Positions 1 through 5,434 of a stretch of DNA of 5,562 bases are shown piece after piece. A program made the translations under genes and the position numbers. Within the stretch, counting starts at the first letter, position 1, and each line of letters starts with the position of its first letter. The notes below the pieces were generated by a model that did no database searches, had not been told where the DNA came from, and saw only the letters and a list, made by a program, of their open reading frames with translations. Origin of the DNA: Bacillota bacterium. GTDB lineage: Bacteria > Bacillota > Clostridia > Christensenellales > Pumilibacteraceae. The stretch spans positions 1-5,562 of the forward strand of contig WQSV01000109.1 of the NCBI GenBank assembly GCA_009787685.1, in the 5' to 3' direction.

Positions 1-1337
1 CAAACCCATCCTGCAACACCAGTGAAGTGAAGGACATTTGGGTTGATATTTCCAACGACACCTGCTCCATGCGCCATGATTGACGGAATAAAAATCCCAC
101 GAGCGCCATAAATACGAGATGCATTTTTTCTGAGATCGTCGATTACGCTTTCATAATATGTGAAGACGCTTTCAAGATATTCTGGCATGTTTCCACTTAG
201 AGCATGCGAATAGATTGTTTGCATTGAGCCAGCTGAATTAATTTGCGCGTCTTCGGCTTTGTAGTCACCGCACCACAAACCATATGGCGCGAGTGGGCGA
301 GATGCTTTTTTTGAACCCGTGACGAGAAGATATCTCCCAAAACCCCACATTTTTTCAACTAGTGCTTGTGGCATCTCGCCAGATTCAAACGTCTCATCGA
401 GGAGATCATTGACAAATCTGTCCCTTCCATCAGCATCAAGATCAAGTTCACATGACGAGAAAAGCTTGTTGTGGATTGGAGTGTGTTCTTTTAAAAGCTT
501 TTCATATGTAAGCTTTATTTTTGGAAGTGCTTCTTTAAGGGATTTCCATTCTTTTTCACGCTGACTTTCAATGAAAGGCTTCAAAATTACCAAAACTTTG
601 TCTGCACCTTTGATTGAAATTGAATCATTTGAAACTGTTTGAGTTCCGCCATAGTGATTAATAAAAGCAACAACACCAAACTCTGTTCCGTTGTCGGAAC
701 GTGCTGAAAAATACATAAAATAGTTTTCATATTTGATGTTAACACCCTCTGGTAGTTTTGAAACCGCACTTGAAGTTCTTGCGTTGAACTTTTCATGCAT
801 GTCAAGAGAAAATTTGACATCAATCGTTTTTGCACCAGCATGGCTCATTTCATAGCAAATGATGTTTTGAGCAGAAGACACAAAAACGCTTCTTTCAAAA
901 CGAGTTGTTCCATCTTTAAAAGTCACTCCACATTCACCGTTTTCCATGTTTAAAACACGAGCATATTCTTTGACTTGTTTTTCAATGTTTTGTTCGATTT
1001 TGAAATCGCACAATGGAAGTGGATATGCCATTTGTGGACGATAGCCTTGTGACATGAAAGCAGTTGAAAAAATGTTTTCAGCTTCACGAAAATGTCCATC
1101 ATCAATTCTTTTACGAACATCTTTTAATTTGTCGGCAACGTCTCTTAAAACTCCCGCTTGACCCTGCCACCACAAATCAGAATGAGTTATCATAATAGTG
1201 TCAGACGCTGCACCACCATAGACTGATGCGCCGATTTCGCCATTACCGATTGGCAAGCCCTCGCGCCAAAGCGAGCCCCACCACTGAGCAGGACGAGAAA
1301 ATTTTAATGCATTTTTTGGTTTTCTTATTGTTACCAT
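1..1337 (-). CDS. GH95-like glycoside hydrolase (alpha-L-fucosidase type), N-terminal 445 codons, cut by the window edge
   Basis: The frame is open from ATG at 1337 to the left edge, so the C-terminal part is missing; GH95 enzymes are usually about 750-800 residues. Residues ~19-42 (WWGSLWREGLPIGNGEIGAS, then VYGG) match the N-terminal signature of GH95/Glyco_hyd_65N_2, usually W-ALPLGNGRLGAMVFGG, followed by a THSDLWWQG segment like the family's LNEDTLWSG. The start of the (alpha/alpha)6 catalytic barrel is seen at ~330-430: FGRYLLVTGS, YGLWCGDY, QINSAGSMQ and YGARGIF. The family hydrolyses alpha-L-fucosides or alpha-L-galactosides. No signal peptide is visible, so a cytoplasmic enzyme acting on imported oligosaccharides is likely. 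An SD lies 8 nt upstream and no other in-frame ATG is better placed. The usual Asn-Ile-Asn catalytic-water motif appears as Gln-Ile-Asn (365-367), so substrate specificity is uncertain. It is the second gene after the M28 peptidase, 41 nt away. Confidence 0.8.
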   Translation of the reverse strand, partial: MVTIRKPKNALKFSRPAQWWGSLWREGLPIGNGEIGASVYGGAASDTIMITHSDLWWQGQAGVLRDVADKLKDVRKRIDDGHFREAENIFSTAFMSQGYRPQMAYPLPLCDFKIEQNIEKQVKEYARVLNMENGECGVTFKDGTTRFERSVFVSSAQNIICYEMSHAGAKTIDVKFSLDMHEKFNARTSSAVSKLPEGVNIKYENYFMYFSARSDNGTEFGVVAFINHYGGTQTVSNDSISIKGADKVLVILKPFIESQREKEWKSLKEALPKIKLTYEKLLKEHTPIHNKLFSSCELDLDADGRDRFVNDLLDETFESGEMPQALVEKMWGFGRYLLVTGSKKASRPLAPYGLWCGDYKAEDAQINSAGSMQTIYSHALSGNMPEYLESVFTYYESVIDDLRKNASRIYGARGIFIPSIMAHGAGVVGNINPNVLHFTGVAGWV

Positions 1338-1344
1338 GAAAAAA

Positions 1345-1350
1345 TCTCCG
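1345..1350 (-). promoter_or_regulatory. Ribosome binding site of the GH95-like gene
   Basis: On the minus strand this reads CGGAGA. The GGAG core is followed by 8 nt (ATTTTTTC) and then the ATG at 1337. It sits in the 41-nt gap after the peptidase stop codon. No promoter or terminator-like hairpin is seen in that gap, which supports co-transcription of the two genes. Confidence 0.7.
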
Positions 1351-1378
1351 ATTTATTTGAATGTGTAGAGTGTTAAAA

Positions 1379-4096
1379 TTACGCATTTAAAGTCATTGTT
1401 CTTTTGAATATTACGTTTGCTCTTAGTGCGTAGTAGATGTCATCTTGTCCACGGAAATGGTCTTGAAGCGCACGGAATTCAACAGTGTCTTCGACAGCAT
1501 AATGATGAAAGATTGTTTCAGTGAAATATGCTCTGACACTCGGTGCTTCTCCCGCAATTCTTAGAAAGAATTGTCCGCCTGATGTCAAACTTCCCCACTG
1601 AGCAACTGGGAAGTGAAAAGTTATTTCGTCGTGGCTTGGGTTGAAGTTTTCGACTCTGAAATATTCAACGCCCGCTGGAATTTCTTCAATATTTGGAATT
1701 TGAGTGTTTGAAAACACAAACGATTCAACATTTCCAACTCCAACTAGAGTCACGCTTGCCTTTGCATATCTTTGAGCGACAGTGAAAGTGAAGAGATCCC
1801 CATTTCTTGCTATTGGAGTTTCAAAGTGAAGTTGAAGGTCGCCCGGAGCTGGCTTGTGGAAAGCTCTTCTGTCTCCATCCCAATTGAAACCACCAAAGCC
1901 GTCCGCATTTTGGAAGTGGTGCATTGCGACAACATCACGAACCTCAAGATTTCTGACCCCATTATTGTCGACAAGGATTAGCGCTGAGTCATAGGCAATT
2001 GTTGTCCAGCCGTGTCCGCCGATTAGGTTATCATGGAAATTTGCTCCAAATCCGCCGCTGAATAACAATGCGATTGTTGCAAGCGTTGCCATAATAACGA
2101 CGCCCGTTCTGTTGCGATAAGTTCTTGTTACTTTTTCTTTCACCACTCTTTTTTCAGTGACTTCTTTGAATTTGCCTCTTTTGGCTTTATCTTCAACCTG
2201 CTCTGTGACAACTCTTTCAATTCTTAGAGTCTTCTTTGGAAGTTTTGCCCAAAGGATGTTTAGTTTTGGCTTGAGATAGTTTGCATATGGAAGGATTGAA
2301 CCCAAAAGCAACACAATCAAAAGAACAAATACTGGGAATATGATTGCGCCGACCACTCTTCCACCAAGAATAACAACTGGCAAAATTACTGGGATTGCAA
2401 ATATCATTGGGACAGTGTGAAGAAACAATCTTTCAAAGTCCATTTTGAATTTTTCACGAAATTTTTCGCCATAAAGAACGCCTGCTATCATTACAGCCAA
2501 AAGCAAGATTGCTGCGATACTGAAGAGATAGCCCGCTGCTGGAAGAGCGAAACTGAGAATCAGCCCAAACAAAACGAACAGCATTGAATTTCCTCTGACA
2601 ACATCTTTTCCTTTTGCTGCGAAAGCTTTTTTGAAGATGATATAGAAAACTACTGCAAAAGTTCCTGCAAGAATCATTGAGAAAATCATTAGTGGCATGT
2701 TTATGAACACTAGTGACATGACTCCTCTGAGTGGAAGTGCCCCGAAAAGAACGAGTAGCATTGTCACAAGGAAATACATCAAGAACATCATCGCGGCTGT
2801 CGCGACAAGGGTCAAGACTTGAACGAATCCGCCTTTGAAGACTCCGCCCCATGAAATGCTTTTTCTTTTCATGTTGAGAACAACAAGAATGATTGACATT
2901 AGAGCGATTAATCCACCGAGGACATATGAAACGCTAAACGGGAAAGCGGCTGTTGAGCCGAGATAGGAAAAGAATACTGCTCTTCCTCCTTGTTCAAGAA
3001 CTGGTGTGTGACCGTCCATAAAGCTAAAGTCGCCGAATTCGATTGCAAGGCGGTAGATTAGATCAGCAAACTGTCCAGCCACTCTGAAATTTGCATTTTC
3101 AAAAGTGTCTTGTTGGGTGTGATAGACTCTGTAGCCCCCGACATTTGCAAAGTTCAACGATGGAACATCTGGTCCAAAAATGTCAAAGTCAGTGAAAGTG
3201 TCCATTGAGCTATAGACCATTGCGGCAAGAGACGACGTGAAAATATTGTTATTGATTCTGCGATACGCACTCATTAAAGTGGCGTTGTTAGTGTGGGTTT
3301 CAAACATCAAGATGTTTCCACCATTACCCATTGAGTCAAAGTTTGTTCCAAGTCTAATGCGGTTGTTGTCCGGATTACGCAATCCTCTGATGTCATTGAA
3401 TCCAGCAAACTGATGCCAGAACGCGAACGCTCCAAGCATCCCCTCTTCTTCTGCGTCAGTGAAAACGAAGATGAGATCGTTGTCGAATTGATAACCTTCT
3501 CTCAAAATATGACGAATAGTTTCAAGCATCGCTGCGACTGGAACTGCGTTATCCATTGCGCCTTGGTGAACCGAGTCGTAGTGTGCCATGAACATGACGG
3601 TGTCGCCATTTCCACCATTTCTTCCCGGAATAAAAGTGATGACATTGTGGATTTCACGCATTACAAAAAATTCATTCGGATCGTTCCAAGTGAAATGCCT
3701 TTGAGTTTCTGGAGAGATGATAACACTTTGAATAGTTGTCACAGGCTCAGCACTCCAAACAGCGTCATATGAAGAGTCAATGACAGTGTGTGTTCTGTGG
3801 GTGGCAATTGTCGCATCCGTGTCGGTTTCTGATGTGATGAGAGTCGTGAGACCATCTTCAGTCAGTTGTTCAACAAGATAATTTTTCGACGCTTCCAAAT
3901 GTCCAAGATTGAAAATATTTCTCTCACCTCTTGTCAAGAACTCAACGTGATTGCGAACATTGTCCATGAATGCGCCATCAAACCTGCGACTGTCATAACT
4001 CCCAGTTGTTGCAGTCACTGCCGAGAAAATAAAAAACAGTAATGCAAAAAGCATTAATGCTGGGTAATAGATTTTTTTGAAAAGTTTCATGTTCAT
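1379..4096 (-). CDS. Membrane-anchored M28-family zinc metallopeptidase, 905 aa
   Basis: An N-terminal signal anchor (about residues 7-28) precedes an extracellular M28 aminopeptidase-type domain (~40-355). The di-zinc ligands are recognisable: H172 in MAHYDS, D182 in GAMDNA, E216/E217 in TDAEEEGMLGA (general base then ligand), D254 in NFDSMG and H326 in YHTQQD. The order and spacing fit active M28 enzymes. About eight hydrophobic segments follow (~384-407, 424-452, 461-488, 504-521, 522-541, 560-578, 581-606, 665-683). The loops at 408-420, 488-503, 542-559 and 607-662 are strongly basic, so the positive-inside rule puts both the catalytic domain and the C-terminal domain (684-905) outside. 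This resembles the vacuolar Pff1/FXNA-type architecture. The C-terminal domain looks beta-rich and I do not recognise it. An SD 8 nt upstream supports the first ATG; a second ATG two codons later is also possible. Substrate is unknown. It is the first gene of a probable operon with the GH95-like enzyme. Confidence 0.9.
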   Translation of the reverse strand: MNMKLFKKIYYPALMLFALLFFIFSAVTATTGSYDSRRFDGAFMDNVRNHVEFLTRGERNIFNLGHLEASKNYLVEQLTEDGLTTLITSETDTDATIATHRTHTVIDSSYDAVWSAEPVTTIQSVIISPETQRHFTWNDPNEFFVMREIHNVITFIPGRNGGNGDTVMFMAHYDSVHQGAMDNAVPVAAMLETIRHILREGYQFDNDLIFVFTDAEEEGMLGAFAFWHQFAGFNDIRGLRNPDNNRIRLGTNFDSMGNGGNILMFETHTNNATLMSAYRRINNNIFTSSLAAMVYSSMDTFTDFDIFGPDVPSLNFANVGGYRVYHTQQDTFENANFRVAGQFADLIYRLAIEFGDFSFMDGHTPVLEQGGRAVFFSYLGSTAAFPFSVSYVLGGLIALMSIILVVLNMKRKSISWGGVFKGGFVQVLTLVATAAMMFLMYFLVTMLLVLFGALPLRGVMSLVFINMPLMIFSMILAGTFAVVFYIIFKKAFAAKGKDVVRGNSMLFVLFGLILSFALPAAGYLFSIAAILLLAVMIAGVLYGEKFREKFKMDFERLFLHTVPMIFAIPVILPVVILGGRVVGAIIFPVFVLLIVLLLGSILPYANYLKPKLNILWAKLPKKTLRIERVVTEQVEDKAKRGKFKEVTEKRVVKEKVTRTYRNRTGVVIMATLATIALLFSGGFGANFHDNLIGGHGWTTIAYDSALILVDNNGVRNLEVRDVVAMHHFQNADGFGGFNWDGDRRAFHKPAPGDLQLHFETPIARNGDLFTFTVAQRYAKASVTLVGVGNVESFVFSNTQIPNIEEIPAGVEYFRVENFNPSHDEITFHFPVAQWGSLTSGGQFFLRIAGEAPSVRAYFTETIFHHYAVEDTVEFRALQDHFRGQDDIYYALRANVIFKRTMTLNA

Positions 4097-4104
4097 GTGT
4101 TTCT

Positions 4105-4110
4105 TCCTCT
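4105..4110 (-). promoter_or_regulatory. Ribosome binding site of the M28 peptidase gene
   Basis: On the minus strand this reads AGAGGA. The GAGG core lies 9 nt before the ATG at 4096 and 15 nt before the in-frame ATG of codon 3, so the first ATG is the better start. The site begins only 3 nt after the end of the large leader inverted repeat (4114-4213), leaving it just outside the possible stem. Confidence 0.7.
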
Positions 4111-4113
4111 TTG

Positions 4114-4213
4114 CTAATTCAGAATTTAGAATGCAGGATACAGAATAAAGGTCAACTTTAAAAAATTAATTCTAACATATATTCTGCATCCTGCATTCTA
4201 AATTCTTCATTAG
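4114..4213 (-). repeat. Long inverted repeat of 7-bp units, potential leader hairpin of the peptidase mRNA
   Basis: Arms 4121-4147 and 4180-4206 are complementary over 27 positions with one exception (4140/4187). Beyond a 2x2 mismatch, a further 5 bp pair (4114-4118 with 4209-4213). The loop is 32 nt and AT-rich. The arms are built of heptads: on the plus strand the right arm reads ATTCTGC, ATCCTGC, ATTCTAA, ATTCT. The single exception is an A/C mismatch on the plus strand but a U-G wobble on the minus strand, so an RNA copy of the peptidase leader would pair along the whole length. It may be a dispersed repeat or MITE-like insertion, or an mRNA-stabilising or regulatory leader structure. No clear target-site duplication is seen. 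Confidence 0.85.
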
Positions 4214-4221
4214 ACAAAATT

Positions 4222-4250
4222 ATTTTATCATTTTTTTTCAAAAAGCACAA
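4222..4250 (-). promoter_or_regulatory. Candidate sigma-A promoter for the peptidase-glycosidase operon (extended -10)
   Basis: On the minus strand TAAAAT (4222-4227) matches the -10 consensus at 5 of 6 positions and is preceded by TG-A, giving an extended -10 (TGATAAAAT, 4222-4230). A weak -35, TTGTGC (4245-4250), lies 17 bp upstream. Transcription would begin near 4215, so the long inverted repeat at 4114-4213 would be the very 5' end of the mRNA. This is a by-eye call in AT-rich DNA. Confidence 0.5.
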
Positions 4251-4259
4251 ACCTTTTTG
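4239..4259. repeat. Palindrome CAAAAAG-N7-CTTTTTG over the candidate -35
   Basis: Two perfect 7-bp arms (4239-4245 and 4253-4259) flank a 7-bp spacer that contains most of the putative -35 hexamer. The size and position fit an operator for a dimeric repressor such as a winged-HTH protein. AT-rich DNA produces such palindromes by chance, so the function is only a suggestion. Confidence 0.35.
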
Positions 4260-4279
4260 CGTTGTTATTTGCTCTTATA

Positions 4280-4310
4280 TTGAAAATATTCAAAAAAAAC
4301 GGTGTTTTTT
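4280..4310. repeat. Two adjacent small palindromes
   Basis: TTGAA-AATA-TTCAA occupies 4280-4293. AAAAAAC-GGT-GTTTTTT occupies 4294-4310, a 7-bp stem with a 3-nt loop. They abut directly and lie upstream of the candidate peptidase promoter. They could be operator half-sites or simply AT-rich chance structures. There is no upstream transcript for the second one to terminate. Confidence 0.3.
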
Positions 4311-4399
4311 CAATGTTTTTCCACCCCAAAACTAGGTGTGGACTGGGACCCTTTCAAAACATGAAGAAAATCTCGAAAACAAAAATGGGTATTTTTAGG

Positions 4400-4471
4400 G
4401 CTTTTTTAGGCGCTTAGGCAAGCGTTGCGGGCTAAATGCTTTTTTGAGCGACTTAGAAAAGCGTTGACTGG
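4400..4471. repeat. Imperfect tandem direct repeat (two copies, 38-bp period), each with a small stem
   Basis: Copy 1 starts at 4400 and copy 2 at 4438. Both begin GCTTTTTT, continue with a GCG-CTTAG segment and then AAGCGTTG, with a few substitutions and small insertions between them. Within each, CG(A)CTT can pair with AAGCG around a 4-nt loop (about 4411-4424 in copy 1, 4449-4464 in copy 2); the second copy keeps the stem with a one-base bulge. They lie upstream of the HTH gene. They could be protein-binding repeats, remnants of a repeat element, or part of a structured leader RNA. Confidence 0.55.
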
Positions 4472-4472
4472 A

Positions 4473-4587
4473 GGGATTTGAAAATAGAGAGTGATGGATG
4501 GAAAATGTCAGATTATTTTGTCGACTCTAAGAAGACAACAAAGAACAATTAACATTCACCATGCCCCATCCTCTATTCTTCAATCCC
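4473..4587. repeat. Imperfect long inverted repeat in the HTH gene leader
   Basis: Left arm 4473-4497 pairs with right arm 4566-4587 in four blocks: 6 bp (GGGATT/AATCCC), 3 bp, 7 bp (AATAGAG/CTCTATT) and 5 bp (GATGG/CCATC). They are separated by single-base bulges and one 3-nt bulge, 21 bp in all, around a 68-nt loop. The right arm ends 9 nt before the HTH gene's SD. It may be a leader RNA structure on the plus strand or the ends of a small degenerate element. Confidence 0.6.
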
Positions 4588-4596
4588 CAACAAGAC

Positions 4597-4603
4597 AAAG
4601 GAG
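4597..4603 (+). promoter_or_regulatory. Ribosome binding site that fixes the HTH gene start at 4614
   Basis: AAAGGAG lies 10 nt before ATG 4614. The same frame stays open up to a GTG at 4491, but that start has no SD. The 41 residues it would add are basic, low in conserved features and fall in the inverted-repeat region. The short form is therefore preferred. Confidence 0.75.
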
Positions 4604-4613
4604 AAAAACAAAA

Positions 4614-4829
4614 ATGTATAAAATTATGTTTTCCATCTTTATGGAATTATTGACAAAAAAAAGAGTTTCAAGACGCTATTTAGCCGACAAACTTTATTGT
4701 TGCGAAAGAAGCATTACTCGCTACATAGACCGACTAATATTAGACGGCGCCCCTGTGATTGTTGTCAAGGGGCGCGGTGGTGGCTATGAACTTGATGGAA
4801 AGTTTATTGCAGATTTGAAAAGATTTTAA
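4614..4829 (+). CDS. Small stand-alone winged helix-turn-helix protein, 71 aa
   Basis: Almost the whole protein is one HTH_11/DeoR-type winged-HTH domain, the DNA-binding module found at the N-terminus of WYL-domain regulators and of BirA. Residues ~10-27 (MELLTKKRVSRRYLADKL) form helices 1-2. Residues ~30-44 (CERSITRYIDRLILD) form the recognition helix, in the position of the usual S-RTI-RDI-L. Residues 47-60 (PVIVVKGRGGGYEL) are the wing, with the typical GGGY turn. No effector or oligomerisation domain follows: the gene ends after 71 codons and only 74 nt separate it from the convergent slt gene, so no frameshifted remainder is hidden there. It is transcribed away from the peptidase-glycosidase operon, so control of that operon or of itself is plausible but unproven. 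C29-C30 directly before the recognition helix is unusual and could respond to redox or metal. It may also be a remnant of a longer regulator. Confidence 0.8.
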   Translation: MYKIMFSIFMELLTKKRVSRRYLADKLYCCERSITRYIDRLILDGAPVIVVKGRGGGYELDGKFIADLKRF

Positions 4830-4917
4830 ATTTTTCAACGCATAATGGCATAGTGAATGCTAAAGTATTTAATATTTTTATCCGTCGTTATGCGTTAATT
4901 TGCTTAATTTAAAAATT
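4829..4917. terminator. Inverted repeat between convergent genes, possible terminator
   Basis: AACGCATAA (4837-4845) and TTATGCGTT (4888-4896) are perfect 9-bp arms. On plus-strand RNA the stem extends by four pairs, two of them G-U, to 4849/4884 around a 34-nt loop. An outer 7-bp match (4829-4835 with 4911-4917) overlaps both gene ends. The loop is long and no clean T-run follows, so this is not a textbook intrinsic terminator. Its position in a 74-bp convergent spacer still makes transcript end formation the likeliest role. Confidence 0.4.
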
Positions 4918-5434
4918 GATAAACCCTTTTCGCTCTATTTACTCTTTGGACAAAATCCCGCGTTTCTCTAAAGGGTATTTCCGAGCGATTTTCGGCAATC
5001 CAACGAAAAACATTTGCTTGCCCCGCATTATACGCGGCGAGAGCATTTTGCGTGTCGAATCTTTCAAGCAAGAAACTCAAATAGAATGTGCCAATTTTAA
5101 TGTTGAAATCTGGCTCAAATAATTTGTCGTCGGAAAATTCGACGCCTAGTTTTTCTGCTACCCATTTTGCAGTTGAGGGCATTAATTGCATTAGTCCAAC
5201 TGCTCCTGCGTGAGAAACGGCATTGGGTCGCATTTTGCTTTCAGTCCAAATCACTGCTTGGACAAGGTGAAAGTCAACATTAAATTCTTGGGAGTATTTT
5301 TCTATGTAGTTTGTAAAACGCGTTGGATAGCGAACAATGACCCCTGTGAGTGTGAGAAGAGTCACGAGGGTAAGCGAGGTTATCGCTATGCTAAAGATTC
5401 GATAAACTTTTTGACTTGTTGATTGAGATTGCAT
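4904..5434 (-). CDS. Membrane-anchored SLT-type lytic transglycosylase, 176 aa
   Basis: A short N-terminal tail and one membrane segment (~13-34) precede a family 1 lytic transglycosylase domain (~43-176). The catalytic glutamate is E65 in WTESKMRPNAVS, followed by GAVGLMQLMPSTA (77-89), the AAYNAGQ motif (133-139) and IPFRETRDFVQRV near the end; all are family signatures. Such enzymes cleave the MurNAc-GlcNAc bond of peptidoglycan to a 1,6-anhydro product on the outer face of the membrane, in cell-wall turnover or assembly of wall-spanning machines. The domain is complete and of usual size. The ATG at 5434 lies inside coaE, giving a 49-bp overlap, and has no recognisable SD. The next in-frame start-like codon (GTG, residue 24) would break the membrane segment, so the overlap is probably real and translation may be coupled. 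A coaE-slt neighbourhood is familiar from clostridial genomes. Confidence 0.9.
   Translation of the reverse strand: MQSQSTSQKVYRIFSIAITSLTLVTLLTLTGVIVRYPTRFTNYIEKYSQEFNVDFHLVQAVIWTESKMRPNAVSHAGAVGLMQLMPSTAKWVAEKLGVEFSDDKLFEPDFNIKIGTFYLSFLLERFDTQNALAAYNAGQANVFRWIAENRSEIPFRETRDFVQRVNRAKRVYQFLN

Larger units (their letters stand above)
4097..4613. other. Divergent intergenic region between the peptidase and HTH genes
   Basis: This 517-bp stretch carries no convincing gene. It holds, from left to right: the peptidase SD, a long heptad-based inverted repeat, a candidate minus-strand promoter, several AT-rich palindromes, a C/G-richer patch with competing GGTG/CCACC segments, two imperfect copies of a ~32-bp direct repeat, a second long imperfect inverted repeat and the HTH gene's SD. 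It must contain start signals for both divergent transcripts. I could find a credible promoter only for the leftward one. Confidence 0.85.

Noticed and set aside
2454..2852. A 132-codon minus-strand ORF in another frame inside the peptidase gene.
   Set aside because: It is rich in Arg, Ser and Cys with no recognisable motif, as expected for a frame shadow of the peptidase's membrane-segment region.
3413..3772. A 119-codon plus-strand ORF antisense to the peptidase catalytic domain.
   Set aside because: It lies opposite the conserved zinc-ligand motifs, which explain the sequence. No SD or family signature supports it.
4127..4155. TTGACC on the minus strand (4150-4155) in the loop of the long inverted repeat, as an alternative -35.
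   Set aside because: At 16-19 bp spacing the only -10 candidates are CATTCT, ATTCTA, TTCTAA or TCTAAA, all poor matches. The extended -10 at 4222-4230 is better.
4335..4357. GGTGTGGACTGGGACC, checked as a possible T-box or similar leader signature.
   Set aside because: The AGGGTGG-N-ACCGCG core is absent on both strands, and no specifier-loop arrangement could be seen.
4361..4417. An 18-codon plus-strand ORF (MKKISKTKMGIFRAFLGA) ending inside the first tandem repeat, resembling a leader peptide.
   Set aside because: There is no SD before the ATG and no run of regulatory codons. Short ORFs of this size are expected by chance.
4515..4522. TTTGTCGA-like sequence resembling a Spo0A box.
   Set aside because: The match reads TGTCGAC rather than TGTCGAA, and there is a single site with no other sporulation context.
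4491..4613. Possible 41-residue N-terminal extension of the HTH protein from a GTG at 4491.
   Set aside because: It has no SD, its composition is unlike a folded domain, and it coincides with the inverted repeat, whereas ATG 4614 has a strong AAAGGAG site.
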